Source: Burkholderiaceae bacterium
Lineage (GTDB): Bacteria > Pseudomonadota > Gammaproteobacteria > Burkholderiales > Burkholderiaceae_C
Length of the DNA: 36,745 nt
Reading direction: 5' to 3'
Assembly: GCA_031277295.1 (NCBI GenBank)
Contig: JAITMV010000183.1
Location: 1 to 36,745, forward strand
The notes beneath the pieces were generated by a model, which was not told the origin of the DNA, ran no database searches, and saw only the letters and a list, made by a program, of their open reading frames with translations. The first letter of the stretch is position 1. Every line of letters starts with the position of its first letter. The translations under genes and the position numbers were made by a program. Shown here in pieces: positions 1 through 6,356 of this stretch.

Positions 1-361
1 TGTTTCTGCTCCAGAATCTGGCAACGCCATATCTCGCCAAGGTGATGAGCTTGAGTTCTTGCTCGTCGGTCAATGCTCTGGAGCGAAAGTTGACGTGCAT
101 GCGTACCGCGATGGCTCTACACGCGAGGTCGATGCTCGCATAAAGCCAGCGTAGTGGATGCGTGCTACCGGCCACAACCTGGTCATCCGTCAAGCCAAGG
201 TCGTTGAACATCCGGGACGCGCCGAGGCTAGTCTGCAATGAACTAAAGGAAGGATAGATGGGATTCTCGCCCACCGCCGTGGGCGGACGGCCTCTGCTTC
301 GGGTGCCGAAAAGGCGATTCATTTCAACACACACGGGGCCGGGACGACCAAAGTAGACCAT
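1..361 (-). CDS. Partial T6SS-associated protein with MVYFxRPGPVC N-terminus
   Basis: A reading frame of 120 codons starts at ATG 361 and runs off the left edge without a stop. A good ribosome binding site (AGGAGA) lies 6 bases upstream of the ATG. The first 11 residues read MVYFGRPGPVC and match the start of the metalloprotease effector at 4980 (MVYFARPGPVC). The ~180 bases upstream of the two genes are also near-identical. After about 40 residues the two proteins diverge. The visible remainder has no domain I recognise. It lies downstream of a truncated vgrG on the same strand, so I infer a T6SS cargo effector that shares a delivery N-terminus with the second gene but carries a different toxin. 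The function of the C-terminal part is unknown and lies largely outside the window. Confidence 0.6.
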   Translation of the reverse strand, partial: MVYFGRPGPVCVEMNRLFGTRSRGRPPTAVGENPIYPSFSSLQTSLGASRMFNDLGLTDDQVVAGSTHPLRWLYASIDLACRAIAVRMHVNFRSRALTDEQELKLITLARYGVARFWSRN

Positions 362-540
362 TGACTATCTCCTGTGAAATGGTGACGTGCTAGCATCGAA
401 GCGATTCCGCGCTTTGCCGCTCAGCAGGCAGGCGCAACTGGGTCGCATCGATCATCCGGACTTCTCCCCGACTCTACCGCACTACAGCGCTTGTTGGCGG
501 CGTTTTGAGGTAACGATATGTAATTGTTGGGCTATTTGCA
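362..540 (-). repeat. Copy 1 of a duplicated ~180-bp block upstream of MVYFxRPGPVC genes
   Basis: This block is close to identical to 4981-5157. The shared stretches include the ribosome binding site, a long run containing GATTCCGCGCTTTGCCGCTC, and TAACGATATGTAATTGTTGGG near the far end. Similarity continues into the first codons of the gene that follows and stops abruptly at about 540. In this copy the block joins the truncated vgrG. It is probably the remnant of a vgrG 3' end plus leader that acts as a recombination anchor for exchanging effectors. Confidence 0.8.
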
Positions 541-1449
541 AACCGAGGTTGATCGGTTCTTGTGGTGGCATCGGGAGGCGCGGGCGCGAGTCCTGCTGCG
601 GTCACAGATGGCGGTTGCATACGGGTGTAGGGCGTAGTGCCTACCCTGGTCGCCCTCGCTATAGCCGCCCAGCCATTCGTATATTTCATACTGGTCGTGC
701 TCAGTGCCCTGCGGTTGTCTTTGCTGTTCCATCAGGTCAGCCTTGGGCATCTTGAAGTTGAAGTCATCCACGACATAGGCGCCGGGCTGAATTTCCTCGG
801 TGACTTGCCACTTATCGATGCACTCTCGGCCCTGGTTGCCCCCTTGGTCGTAGGAGAGATAGCCGATCTGCGCATACTCGGGCAGCACCGGGTGCGCGCC
901 CATGTCGTCGGCCAGTACCAGGGTGTGGCCGTCCTTGTCGTGCTTGAAGAAGTAGTAAATGCCTTCATGCGCCATCAGGCGGCTGACGAAGTTGAAGTCG
1001 GTTTCGGCGTACTGCACGCAGTATTCCCACTGGCGGTACGAGGCGCTGAGTTGTTTTTCGACTGCAAAGCCGTACTCCTTGAACACCTCGTCCAGGATTT
1101 CGACCACGCTCATGCGCTGGAAGATTTTGTAGTCGGTGGTGCGCGTCAAGTACCACAGCCCAGGACATACCTCGGCCTGGTACACGTAGTAGCGCTCGGA
1201 AGCCTCATCGCGACCCAGCATGGCCATCTTGGTGATGTAGCCGTTGAGGTAGCGCGGCGCGCCGTCGAGCGTGAGAATTTCCAGCGTCAGCGGCTTGCCC
1301 AGTAGCGACTTCATGTTGATGGAGGCGTTGGGGCTGAGTAGATCGACCGTGAAGCAGAACAGTTGCGACAAAGCTTCAGTTCCCTCCATTGAACGAAACA
1401 GCAACTGGTCTTCAGCCAGTGGGGTGTATGCTTTGATGATTCTTGCCAT
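532..1449 (-). pseudogene. vgrG: Truncated VgrG (T6SS tip protein), N-terminal part only
   Basis: VgrG is the trimeric spike at the tip of the T6SS tube and carries effectors. This frame encodes 305 residues, starting at ATG 1449 with AGGAG seven bases upstream. Residues 1 to about 270 match the VgrG N-terminal (gp27-like, phage GPD) domain. Recognisable segments are LFRSMEGTEALSQLF, LLGKPLTLEIL, FVSRLMAHEGIYYFFKH and YSEGDQGRHYA. Family members usually exceed 600 residues and continue into a gp5-like needle. Here homology decays just after DQGRHYA. About 35 more residues (Arg/Cys-rich) follow, then a TAG at the edge of the duplicated block. The needle is missing, so the product is unlikely to work alone. 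The AT-rich gap upstream (1450-1545) could carry its promoter. Confidence 0.85.
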
Positions 1450-1545
1450 GGGGTGCTCCTTGTCTTGATGCCAGCGTACTGGGGTTTAATAAATTGAATT
1501 TAAACAGATAAGTTAAATAAACAAAAAATATTTTATATGATGTTA

Positions 1546-2172
1546 TCAGGGGAAAAGCGTTCGACTCGGAAAATCGCTATCGGATTCCCATAATTCCTGT
1601 TTGGTACGTTGCTTTACTTGCCATCCATCCGGAGAGAGAAAGTAGCGTCGATAGATAGTCACAAAGCCTGGTGATTTTGGCTGCGAAGTTACGGAGAGCA
1701 ATTCATCAGCATTTTGGTATGGAACTCTTTTCCATCCCGATTTTAGAGTTTGCGACAAGCGTATAGGTTTTACACTTTTGTCAGGTGATTTTGCCATTGC
1801 TGGAACCAGACGATCATCAATGATTTCGATAGGAACTGTCAATGGGCCATTGTATGACCCGGCTTCGGCGGTCAAGTCGGCTGTTACGAGATAGGTTGGA
1901 TTATGGGCGCCCCTCAAAGGTTCAGGGTCGAGTTTCGCCAAGGGGGCTTCAAGAACGAATCGATCCAGCAATTGCCCTTCGCAGCCGACCAGTTGTAATA
2001 CTGTCGGTTCTTCAGTACGGATTTTCCCACTTGCCCATTCGTGATCGATCATCTTTTGATTTAACCCGGGATCGAGCACGATGCGCAGGCGTTTACACCC
2101 AAGTTCAGCCTCTTGAGCGGCAAAGGCAAATGAAGCGAAAAAAATAATGCCAAGGAGTAAGCGTCGTTTCAT
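1546..2172 (-). CDS. Secreted protein of unknown function, candidate immunity protein
   Basis: The gene encodes 208 residues starting at ATG 2172. The N-terminus MKRRLLLGIIFFASFAFAAQ is a clear Sec signal peptide with an AXA-type cleavage site, so the mature protein should be periplasmic. Two cysteines in the mature N-terminal half (in GCKRLR and VGCEG) could form a disulfide. The central segment TYLVTADLTAEAGSYNGP is followed by mixed polar sequence to the C-terminus. I recognise no enzymatic motif. It lies 96 bases upstream of vgrG on the same strand and downstream of another small envelope protein. Its position and export signal fit an immunity protein left over from a previous cassette, but that is inference. 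Confidence 0.6.
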   Translation of the reverse strand: MKRRLLLGIIFFASFAFAAQEAELGCKRLRIVLDPGLNQKMIDHEWASGKIRTEEPTVLQLVGCEGQLLDRFVLEAPLAKLDPEPLRGAHNPTYLVTADLTAEAGSYNGPLTVPIEIIDDRLVPAMAKSPDKSVKPIRLSQTLKSGWKRVPYQNADELLSVTSQPKSPGFVTIYRRYFLSPDGWQVKQRTKQELWESDSDFPSRTLFP

Positions 2173-2232
2173 CGAGGGTTTTTTGGAATTTTTATGCCTT
2201 CAAGCAGTTCGGTAGGTTGGGCTGGAGGCGTG

Positions 2233-2538
2233 TTAGATCTTTCGTTTGGAAATGAGGTCATAACAGCGAGCGGTGTCGTTTACACCAAAACGTATGTCAC
2301 AAAAATTCATGAATGCGTCTTGTTCAGATGATGATAATTCCTCAAAGGGGATGAGTTCCAGTCCCTTTTGTGCTGGATTTGTAAATCGTATTTGCATAGA
2401 TAATCTATGTTTGATAAAAGGTTCCCATGATACACCGATCTCATGATCGCCAACGATACGTTCGACGCCGATAGTAAAGTATAGTACAGCAGAAATTATT
2501 ACGCTGGTACCTGCTGCTATCGCTAGTGCCTTCTTCAT
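2233..2538 (-). CDS. Small membrane-anchored protein of unknown function
   Basis: The gene encodes 101 residues from ATG 2538. I chose this start because it opens with MKKALAIAAGTSVIISAVLYF, a lysine pair followed by a hydrophobic segment typical of an uncleaved signal anchor or signal peptide. A longer in-frame start at 2604 would add a polar leader before it. The rest is soluble and ends CYDLISKRKI. It has two cysteines in the last 30 residues (FCDIRFG and RCYDL). No family is recognised. The next gene, a secreted protein, begins 60 bases downstream on the same strand, so the two may be co-transcribed. Both may be accessory or immunity genes of the T6SS island. Confidence 0.5.
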   Translation of the reverse strand: MKKALAIAAGTSVIISAVLYFTIGVERIVGDHEIGVSWEPFIKHRLSMQIRFTNPAQKGLELIPFEELSSSEQDAFMNFCDIRFGVNDTARCYDLISKRKI

Positions 2539-2676
2539 GGTGCATGTAGCTTTAAGTCTTGACGTATCATTTCTGCAATGATCATTCCATGTGTGCCAGG
2601 ACATGCCCGGCTTGTTCCATGTATTTTTGCAAACTCTCGATGGCCACCAAGCGTTTTAATACTAAAAAATTGAGCT

Positions 2677-2762
2677 AGCAAGCGTAGGGCGGGGTTCACC
2701 CCGCCATCCCCCGGTTTCTTGAAGCGGCGCAATGGCGGGGTGAACCCCGCCCTACGCTTGCT
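2677..2762. repeat. Perfect 31-bp inverted repeat element
   Basis: The arms at 2677-2707 and 2732-2762 are perfect reverse complements (AGCAAGCGTAGGGCGGGGTT onward), separated by 24 bases. A diverged second copy lies at 5157-5242. Each arm also contains a shorter self-complementary core, GGCGGGGTTCACCCCGCC. This is a dispersed palindromic intergenic repeat. A different small palindrome (GTTGGGC...GCCCAAC) follows at about 2786-2813. Confidence 0.85.
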
Positions 2763-2813
2763 CAGGAACGCGCATAGCCCGGTAGGTTGGGCTGAGCGCA
2801 GCGATGCCCAACA

Positions 2814-3038
2814 TTCGAGTGCGTGATCAGCTTGTCGCATGTAAGATCACGCGGTCAAATTGACGGCGAAGAAATAGGCGCCGTCGGAGTGCCATGCGCC
2901 GGTGTATTTCAGAATAGGTTGTATTCATATGGTCTTTGCCGATTGGCGGTAAATTTTGGATATTTAAATGACGGTTGTGATTCATCCGAATGTTTGGTGT
3001 CGCTTGAGCTTCAGCCCAACCTGCCGGATTCTTTAAAT
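2814..3038. other. Gap without a supported gene
   Basis: Between the palindromic repeats and the end of the first putative immunity gene I see no gene with a credible start and ribosome site. A forward reading frame crosses it, but its codons look random and it overlaps the immunity gene antisense. The stretch is probably debris from cassette turnover. Confidence 0.4.
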
Positions 3039-3470
3039 TTATTTATGTTGATCAAGAGATGGGCAGCATATGTTTGTTTTGATGCACGCAGGTTGAACTA
3101 TAATAACAGCGAAATTAGAAAGAAATTCAGTAGGAGTGTGCGGACGTATGGTAATCGGTTTGTTGATTTCTATGGGGGCGTTGTTTTTATTAAGTGAGTT
3201 TATGATTCTCAAAATATTATCCATGCGCTCAAGGGAGAGTGCTGTTGAATGCGCGTTATTTTCAATGGAATAAGATGATATTGAGATGCTCCCGATTCCC
3301 ATTTCGTCTCGCCATTTAATAAATTTATGCGCGAGTGCCTGAGCTTTTGTTATACCAAGTGTCGTGTCTTTTGGTTCAAATTCAATTTCTTCTTCTCCTG
3401 GAAATGAACATGAGATTGCGGTAGAGGATAGACTGATTAAGATTGATAATATAATGAGACGGCGAACCAT
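3039..3470 (-). CDS. Secreted putative T6SS immunity protein, copy 1 (orphan)
   Basis: The gene encodes 143 residues from ATG 3470 with a purine-rich AGAAGAA site upstream. The N-terminus MVRRLIILSILISLSSTAIS is a signal peptide, followed by CSFPG. The protein is clearly paralogous to the one at 3726-4160: both have CSF.G, EIEFEP, a Trp-Arg-Asp in FIKWRD, GxGSI.IS, SIEN, ERM.NI, LNK..API and VQPAC.KTN.CC. The pattern of a beta strand, an S-ERM-N helix and a closing hydrophobic strand resembles an OmpA-like fold, but that is only an impression. Copy 2 follows a metalloprotease toxin directly, so I infer immunity to an M35-type toxin. This copy has lost its own effector except for a 3' tail just upstream. 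Confidence 0.65.
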   Translation of the reverse strand: MVRRLIILSILISLSSTAISCSFPGEEEIEFEPKDTTLGITKAQALAHKFIKWRDEMGIGSISISSYSIENNAHSTALSLERMDNILRIINSLNKNNAPIEINKPITIRPHTPTEFLSNFAVIIVQPACIKTNICCPSLDQHK

Positions 3471-3479
3471 AATATTCTT

Positions 3480-3550
3480 CTATTCGTTAGTTCCTCAAGA
3501 AGATATGTGATTAAGTTGTCGGCATTTAAGTTTGTCTGGTTAAGTTCATC
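3480..3550 (-). pseudogene. Remnant of an M35-type effector 3' end
   Basis: Read on the minus strand just upstream of immunity copy 1, this stretch encodes TNLNADNLITYLLEEL. It parallels MHLNADSLTAFILGTV, the C-terminus of the metalloprotease effector at 4168-4665. By eye 26 of 34 bases match between 3497-3530 and the corresponding bases at 4186-4219, including a shared GCCGACAxCTTAA core. The spacing to the following immunity gene is similar in both places. Nothing of the catalytic part is visible further upstream, so only the tail of a former effector survives. Confidence 0.6.
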
Positions 3551-3554
3551 CTCT

Positions 3555-3700
3555 TGCACGCAACTCAAAAACCCCAATGAAATCAATAGATTACTCCTGG
3601 CTGATTCGCGATTGGGCATGTGGCCATGAGACTTTTCCCTAGTGAAATCAATGGGTTACGGATACCTGATCGAGTATCACTGAGATCACGAGAGACCTGT
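3555..3700. repeat. Imperfect direct repeat in intergenic debris
   Basis: Two related stretches occur about 70 bases apart: one at about 3574-3608 with TGAAATCAATAGATTACTCC, and one at about 3639-3673 with TGAAATCAATGGGTTACGGA. Both continue into CTGAT followed by CG. No gene is evident here. The repeat may mark a past duplication between the two immunity cassettes. Confidence 0.4.
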
Positions 3701-3725
3701 GTGTAATGGGATGGGTTAAGTTGGG

Positions 3726-4160
3726 TCACTCGGGAATGCGCATAGAGCAGCATGTATTTGTCTTGAGGCAAGCAGGTTGAACTACAATAAAGGCAAAGTT
3801 GCTGCGAAATGCAAGCGGACTACTTACGGGCACAGGGCCTCTTTCATAAAACTCATCTATTGGAGCATCTTGTTTGTTAAGTGGTTTTATGATTTGAGCA
3901 ATGTTACGCATCCGTTCGTGGGAAATTGTAGCTGAATATGGATCATTTTCTATTGAAGTGGCTGAGATCGCGATGCTTCCAACTCCAACTCCATCCCGCC
4001 ATTTAATAAACCACTCTGTGAGTGTTTTGGCATTTTTGATGCCAAGTGCAGCACTCTGTGGCTCAAATTCAATTTCATGCTCTAGTCCCGCAAATGAACA
4101 AGGCATTGCATAAAATGATAAATTAATTAATGAAAAAAATATAATTATATTGCGAATCAT
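3726..4160 (-). CDS. Secreted putative T6SS immunity protein, copy 2
   Basis: The gene encodes 144 residues. I chose ATG 4160, eight bases after the metalloprotease stop codon, because it gives the signal peptide MIRNIIIFFSLINLSFYA and has GAGG upstream. A TTG 27 bases further upstream would overlap the toxin gene. The mature part begins CSFAG and is paralogous to the product at 3039-3470 over its whole length, with the same conserved cysteines near the C-terminus (QPAC..NTCC). Export implies protection in the periplasm, which would suit a toxin delivered there. The tight coupling to the toxin gene is the main argument for an immunity role. I recognise no named immunity family. Confidence 0.7.
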   Translation of the reverse strand: MIRNIIIFFSLINLSFYAMPCSFAGLEHEIEFEPQSAALGIKNAKTLTEWFIKWRDGVGVGSIAISATSIENDPYSATISHERMRNIAQIIKPLNKQDAPIDEFYERGPVPVSSPLAFRSNFAFIVVQPACLKTNTCCSMRIPE

Positions 4161-4167
4161 TTCGGTT

Positions 4168-4665
4168 TTATCCTCTAACAGTCCCAAGAATAAATGCTGT
4201 TAAGCTGTCGGCATTTAGATGCATATTGGGTCGATGGGCGTGTTTTCGTGATTCTGTTATATTATATTGCATATCTTTTGATCTAAAAACATCCGCAAAA
4301 TGCGTCACTTCATGTATTAATGTTGATAATTGAGATTCTCCATCATATATTTTGTCGGATCCATATATACGAGTAGTAGGGCGCATCTCACAAAAACTGA
4401 GTGCCAATAAAATCCGGTGTTCGACATCGGTAGGGCATACGGCGGCAACCGCGCCCACATGGTCCAGACTAGGATCATGAGCACAGCCGAAACGGCCTTC
4501 ATTTTCTATGGTTTTTTTTAAAAAACTTTCAGCTTTCAACCCTTCCAGCACACGTATCGTCGCCGCAATCCCGCGCATCAGACAGTCGCGTATCTCCTCG
4601 TCAGAGGTGTTGAACCAAGTTCTTGTCCGTTCCTTGGCCGCATTGTCCCAGCGTAGCAGTTCCAT
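4168..4665 (-). CDS. M35/aspzincin metallopeptidase domain, probable T6SS toxin (C-terminal part)
   Basis: From ATG 4665 the frame encodes 165 residues. HEVTH (residues 118-122) supplies the two zinc-binding histidines and the catalytic Glu. It is followed by an Asp at 131, Tyr at 134 and the closing NADSLTAF (151-158). That is the layout of the aspzincin group (deuterolysin, Lys-specific metalloendopeptidase), where the third zinc ligand is Asp. The substrate is unknown. The frame is continuous with the upstream 98-residue ORF at 4684-4980: removing one TAG codon (4684-4686) would give a ~270-residue protein beginning MVYFARPGPVC. No ribosome site precedes ATG 4665, so the domain may not be made unless the stop is read through. 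A putative immunity gene follows directly. Confidence 0.75.
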   Translation of the reverse strand: MELLRWDNAAKERTRTWFNTSDEEIRDCLMRGIAATIRVLEGLKAESFLKKTIENEGRFGCAHDPSLDHVGAVAAVCPTDVEHRILLALSFCEMRPTTRIYGSDKIYDGESQLSTLIHEVTHFADVFRSKDMQYNITESRKHAHRPNMHLNADSLTAFILGTVRG

Positions 4666-4683
4666 CTGACGCTGCCGCGCAAA

Positions 4684-4980
4684 CTACACGGCGTCGTCGC
4701 GCAGTTTCAATATCTGTGCGACCAGTTCCTCGTTGGACATGGTGTTGCACATGGCATCGCTGGCTCCATTGGCTGCCGCCGGTGAAGCCGATACTGCCAT
4801 CGGCGGGGACGATGCTGACGCGGATGCGTTGTTTGCCAAGGGGCGCAACAGCACCGGCGCAAAGATCGAAGCCGGTTGGTCTTCACCCCAACCCCAAGGA
4901 CCGGGCGGGAATCCGCTTTGGCTGCCGAGTTCGCGATCACGCAGGGCACAGACTGGGCCTGGGCGGGCAAAGTAGACCAT
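4684..4980 (-). CDS. N-terminal part of the M35 effector, ends at an in-frame TAG
   Basis: The frame encodes 98 residues from ATG 4980 with an AGGAG site upstream. It starts MVYFARPGPVC, like the partial gene at the left edge. It continues through a Pro/Gly-rich stretch and a low-complexity Ala/Ser/Pro linker (about residues 48-75) to MSNEELVAQILKLRDDAV. The stop is TAG. Reading on in the same frame gives FARQRQ and then the metallopeptidase ORF, so this is one gene split by a single nonsense codon. By analogy with other T6SS cargo, the N-terminal ~45 residues may bind the VgrG or a PAAR protein, with the linker joining it to the toxin. That role is inferred from the shared N-terminus only. 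Confidence 0.65.
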   Translation of the reverse strand: MVYFARPGPVCALRDRELGSQSGFPPGPWGWGEDQPASIFAPVLLRPLANNASASASSPPMAVSASPAAANGASDAMCNTMSNEELVAQILKLRDDAV

Positions 4981-5157
4981 TGACTATCTCCTGTGAGGTG
5001 GTGACGTGCCGGCATCGAAGCGATTCCGCGCTTTGCCGCTCAGCAGGCAGGCGCAATTGGGTCGCATCGATCATCCAGCACTCCGGACTCTATCGCAATA
5101 CAGTGCTTGCAGCCAGCGTTTTGAGGTAACGGTATGTAATTGTTGGGCCGTCTGCAA
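4981..5157 (-). repeat. Copy 2 of the ~180-bp block upstream of MVYFxRPGPVC genes
   Basis: This is the counterpart of 362-540, with scattered substitutions and a small length difference in the middle. The ribosome site and the distal TATGTAATTGTTGGGC are retained. Here the upstream edge joins a palindromic repeat element instead of vgrG, so the vgrG once belonging to this cassette has been lost. Confidence 0.8.
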
Positions 5158-5242
5158 GCAAGCGTAGGGCGGGATTCATCCCGCCATCCCCCGGTTTCGT
5201 GAAGCGGCGCAATGGCAGGGTGAACTCCGCCCTACGTTTGTT
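5157..5242. repeat. Diverged copy of the 86-bp palindromic element
   Basis: The order and spacing match the perfect element at 2677-2762 (AAGCGTAGGGCGGGATTCAT in the left arm, CCGCCCTACG in the right), with several substitutions that weaken the stem. It marks the boundary between the T6SS island and the nir operon. Confidence 0.75.
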
Positions 5243-5318
5243 TTTTTGCGCCGCCGGTCCTCATCCCGACCTTCCCCCAAAGGAGAAAAACCGGCGAGAC
5301 AATGTGGATTGTTTCACT

Positions 5319-6356
5319 TCAGATGGCCTGCCGCAGCCGCAGCCCGGTTTTTTTGAGAATTGCGCTGGAAAACAATACCTCATGGGCGTGGCAGGCGGGG
5401 CCGAGCAGGGCGGCTACGGCTTCGGCCTGGGTCAGGACTTCAGCTCGAGTGTGGCCGTGCAGCATGGCGAACAGGTTATAGCGCCAGATGCCGGGCTTGC
5501 GCGGGCGGCGGTAGCAATGGCTGACGGCGGGCTGGCTGCCTATGAGTTCGCCCAGGCGGTCGACTTCGGCATCGTCTACGTCCCAGACGGTCATGCCGTT
5601 GGCGTTGTAGCCCAAGCGGTAATGGTTGGGCACGGCGGCGATGCGGCGCACCACGCCAGCGGCCAGTAACTCGGCCAGGCGCTCGCGTACCTGCTGGGCG
5701 CTGACCGTGAGCAAGGCGGCCACGGTGTCATAGGGGCGCTGCGCCAGGGGCAGGCCCGCCTGGGTGGTGGTCATGAGTTGGCGGTCGAATTCGGTCAATA
5801 CGACTGTTTTGACGCGCGTGGCTTGCGCGGCAGGAGGCGGTCGCACGGCGTGGCTGAGTGGTTCCAGCAGCGGCAGGTACAGGCCGACGAAATATTCGCG
5901 CTCTTTGGGAAAAGCGTGCACCGGCAACCCGGTCAGGGCTTGAATGTGGTCACAGGCGGCCCAGGCGGCGGCGGGCGTTTCGGCGGCGATGACGAACCAC
6001 ATGTTGAGCCGGTGTTCCCGCCGGTAGTTGTGCGCCACTTCGGGCAGGTTGTTGACTTGCGCGGTGACTTGCGCATAGCGCGCCTCGGGTACTTGCAGCG
6101 CGGCCAAAATGAATTGGCCGCCGACCCGCTCGATCTGAAACAGCGGGCCGAAGCGGGTCAGTGTGCCGTCGCTGAGGAAGTGGCCGAGACGCTCGATGAT
6201 CTGCACCTCGGTGGTGTGGAGTTCGGCGGCCAGGTCGGCGAACGGACGCTCGGTCAGGGGCACGCCGCGTTGCAGGCGGTCGATCAGGCGCGCGTCGTCG
6301 GCGTCGATGCCGCTTGGCAGAGGCGGCAGCAAGGGCGATACAACGGGGTGCGTCAC
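5319..6356 (-). CDS. nirGH: Heme d1 biosynthesis siroheme decarboxylase subunit, NirG-NirH type fusion
   Basis: The product has 345 residues: two Lrp/AsnC-like halves in tandem, each a winged-helix segment followed by an alpha/beta domain. NirD, NirL, G and H proteins together decarboxylate siroheme to 12,18-didecarboxysiroheme in the heme d1 pathway. Typical segments are DARLIDRLQRGVPLTERPFA, NYRREHRLNMWFV and, in the second half, FDRQLMTTTQAGLPLAQRPY, GYNANGMTVWDV and HCYRRPR...WRYNLFAMLHG. The start is GTG 6356, overlapping the stop of the preceding gene as GTGA, so the two are translationally coupled. Assignment as GH rather than DL rests on operon order only. It is the last gene of the cluster here. 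Confidence 0.8.
   Translation of the reverse strand: MTHPVVSPLLPPLPSGIDADDARLIDRLQRGVPLTERPFADLAAELHTTEVQIIERLGHFLSDGTLTRFGPLFQIERVGGQFILAALQVPEARYAQVTAQVNNLPEVAHNYRREHRLNMWFVIAAETPAAAWAACDHIQALTGLPVHAFPKEREYFVGLYLPLLEPLSHAVRPPPAAQATRVKTVVLTEFDRQLMTTTQAGLPLAQRPYDTVAALLTVSAQQVRERLAELLAAGVVRRIAAVPNHYRLGYNANGMTVWDVDDAEVDRLGELIGSQPAVSHCYRRPRKPGIWRYNLFAMLHGHTRAEVLTQAEAVAALLGPACHAHEVLFSSAILKKTGLRLRQAI

Noticed and set aside
2677-2762. CRISPR-like palindromes
   Set aside because: The repeats are isolated inverted repeats without regularly spaced units or cas genes.
2823-3197. Forward 124-residue ORF across the T6SS island
   Set aside because: It runs antisense into the immunity gene and has no recognisable features.
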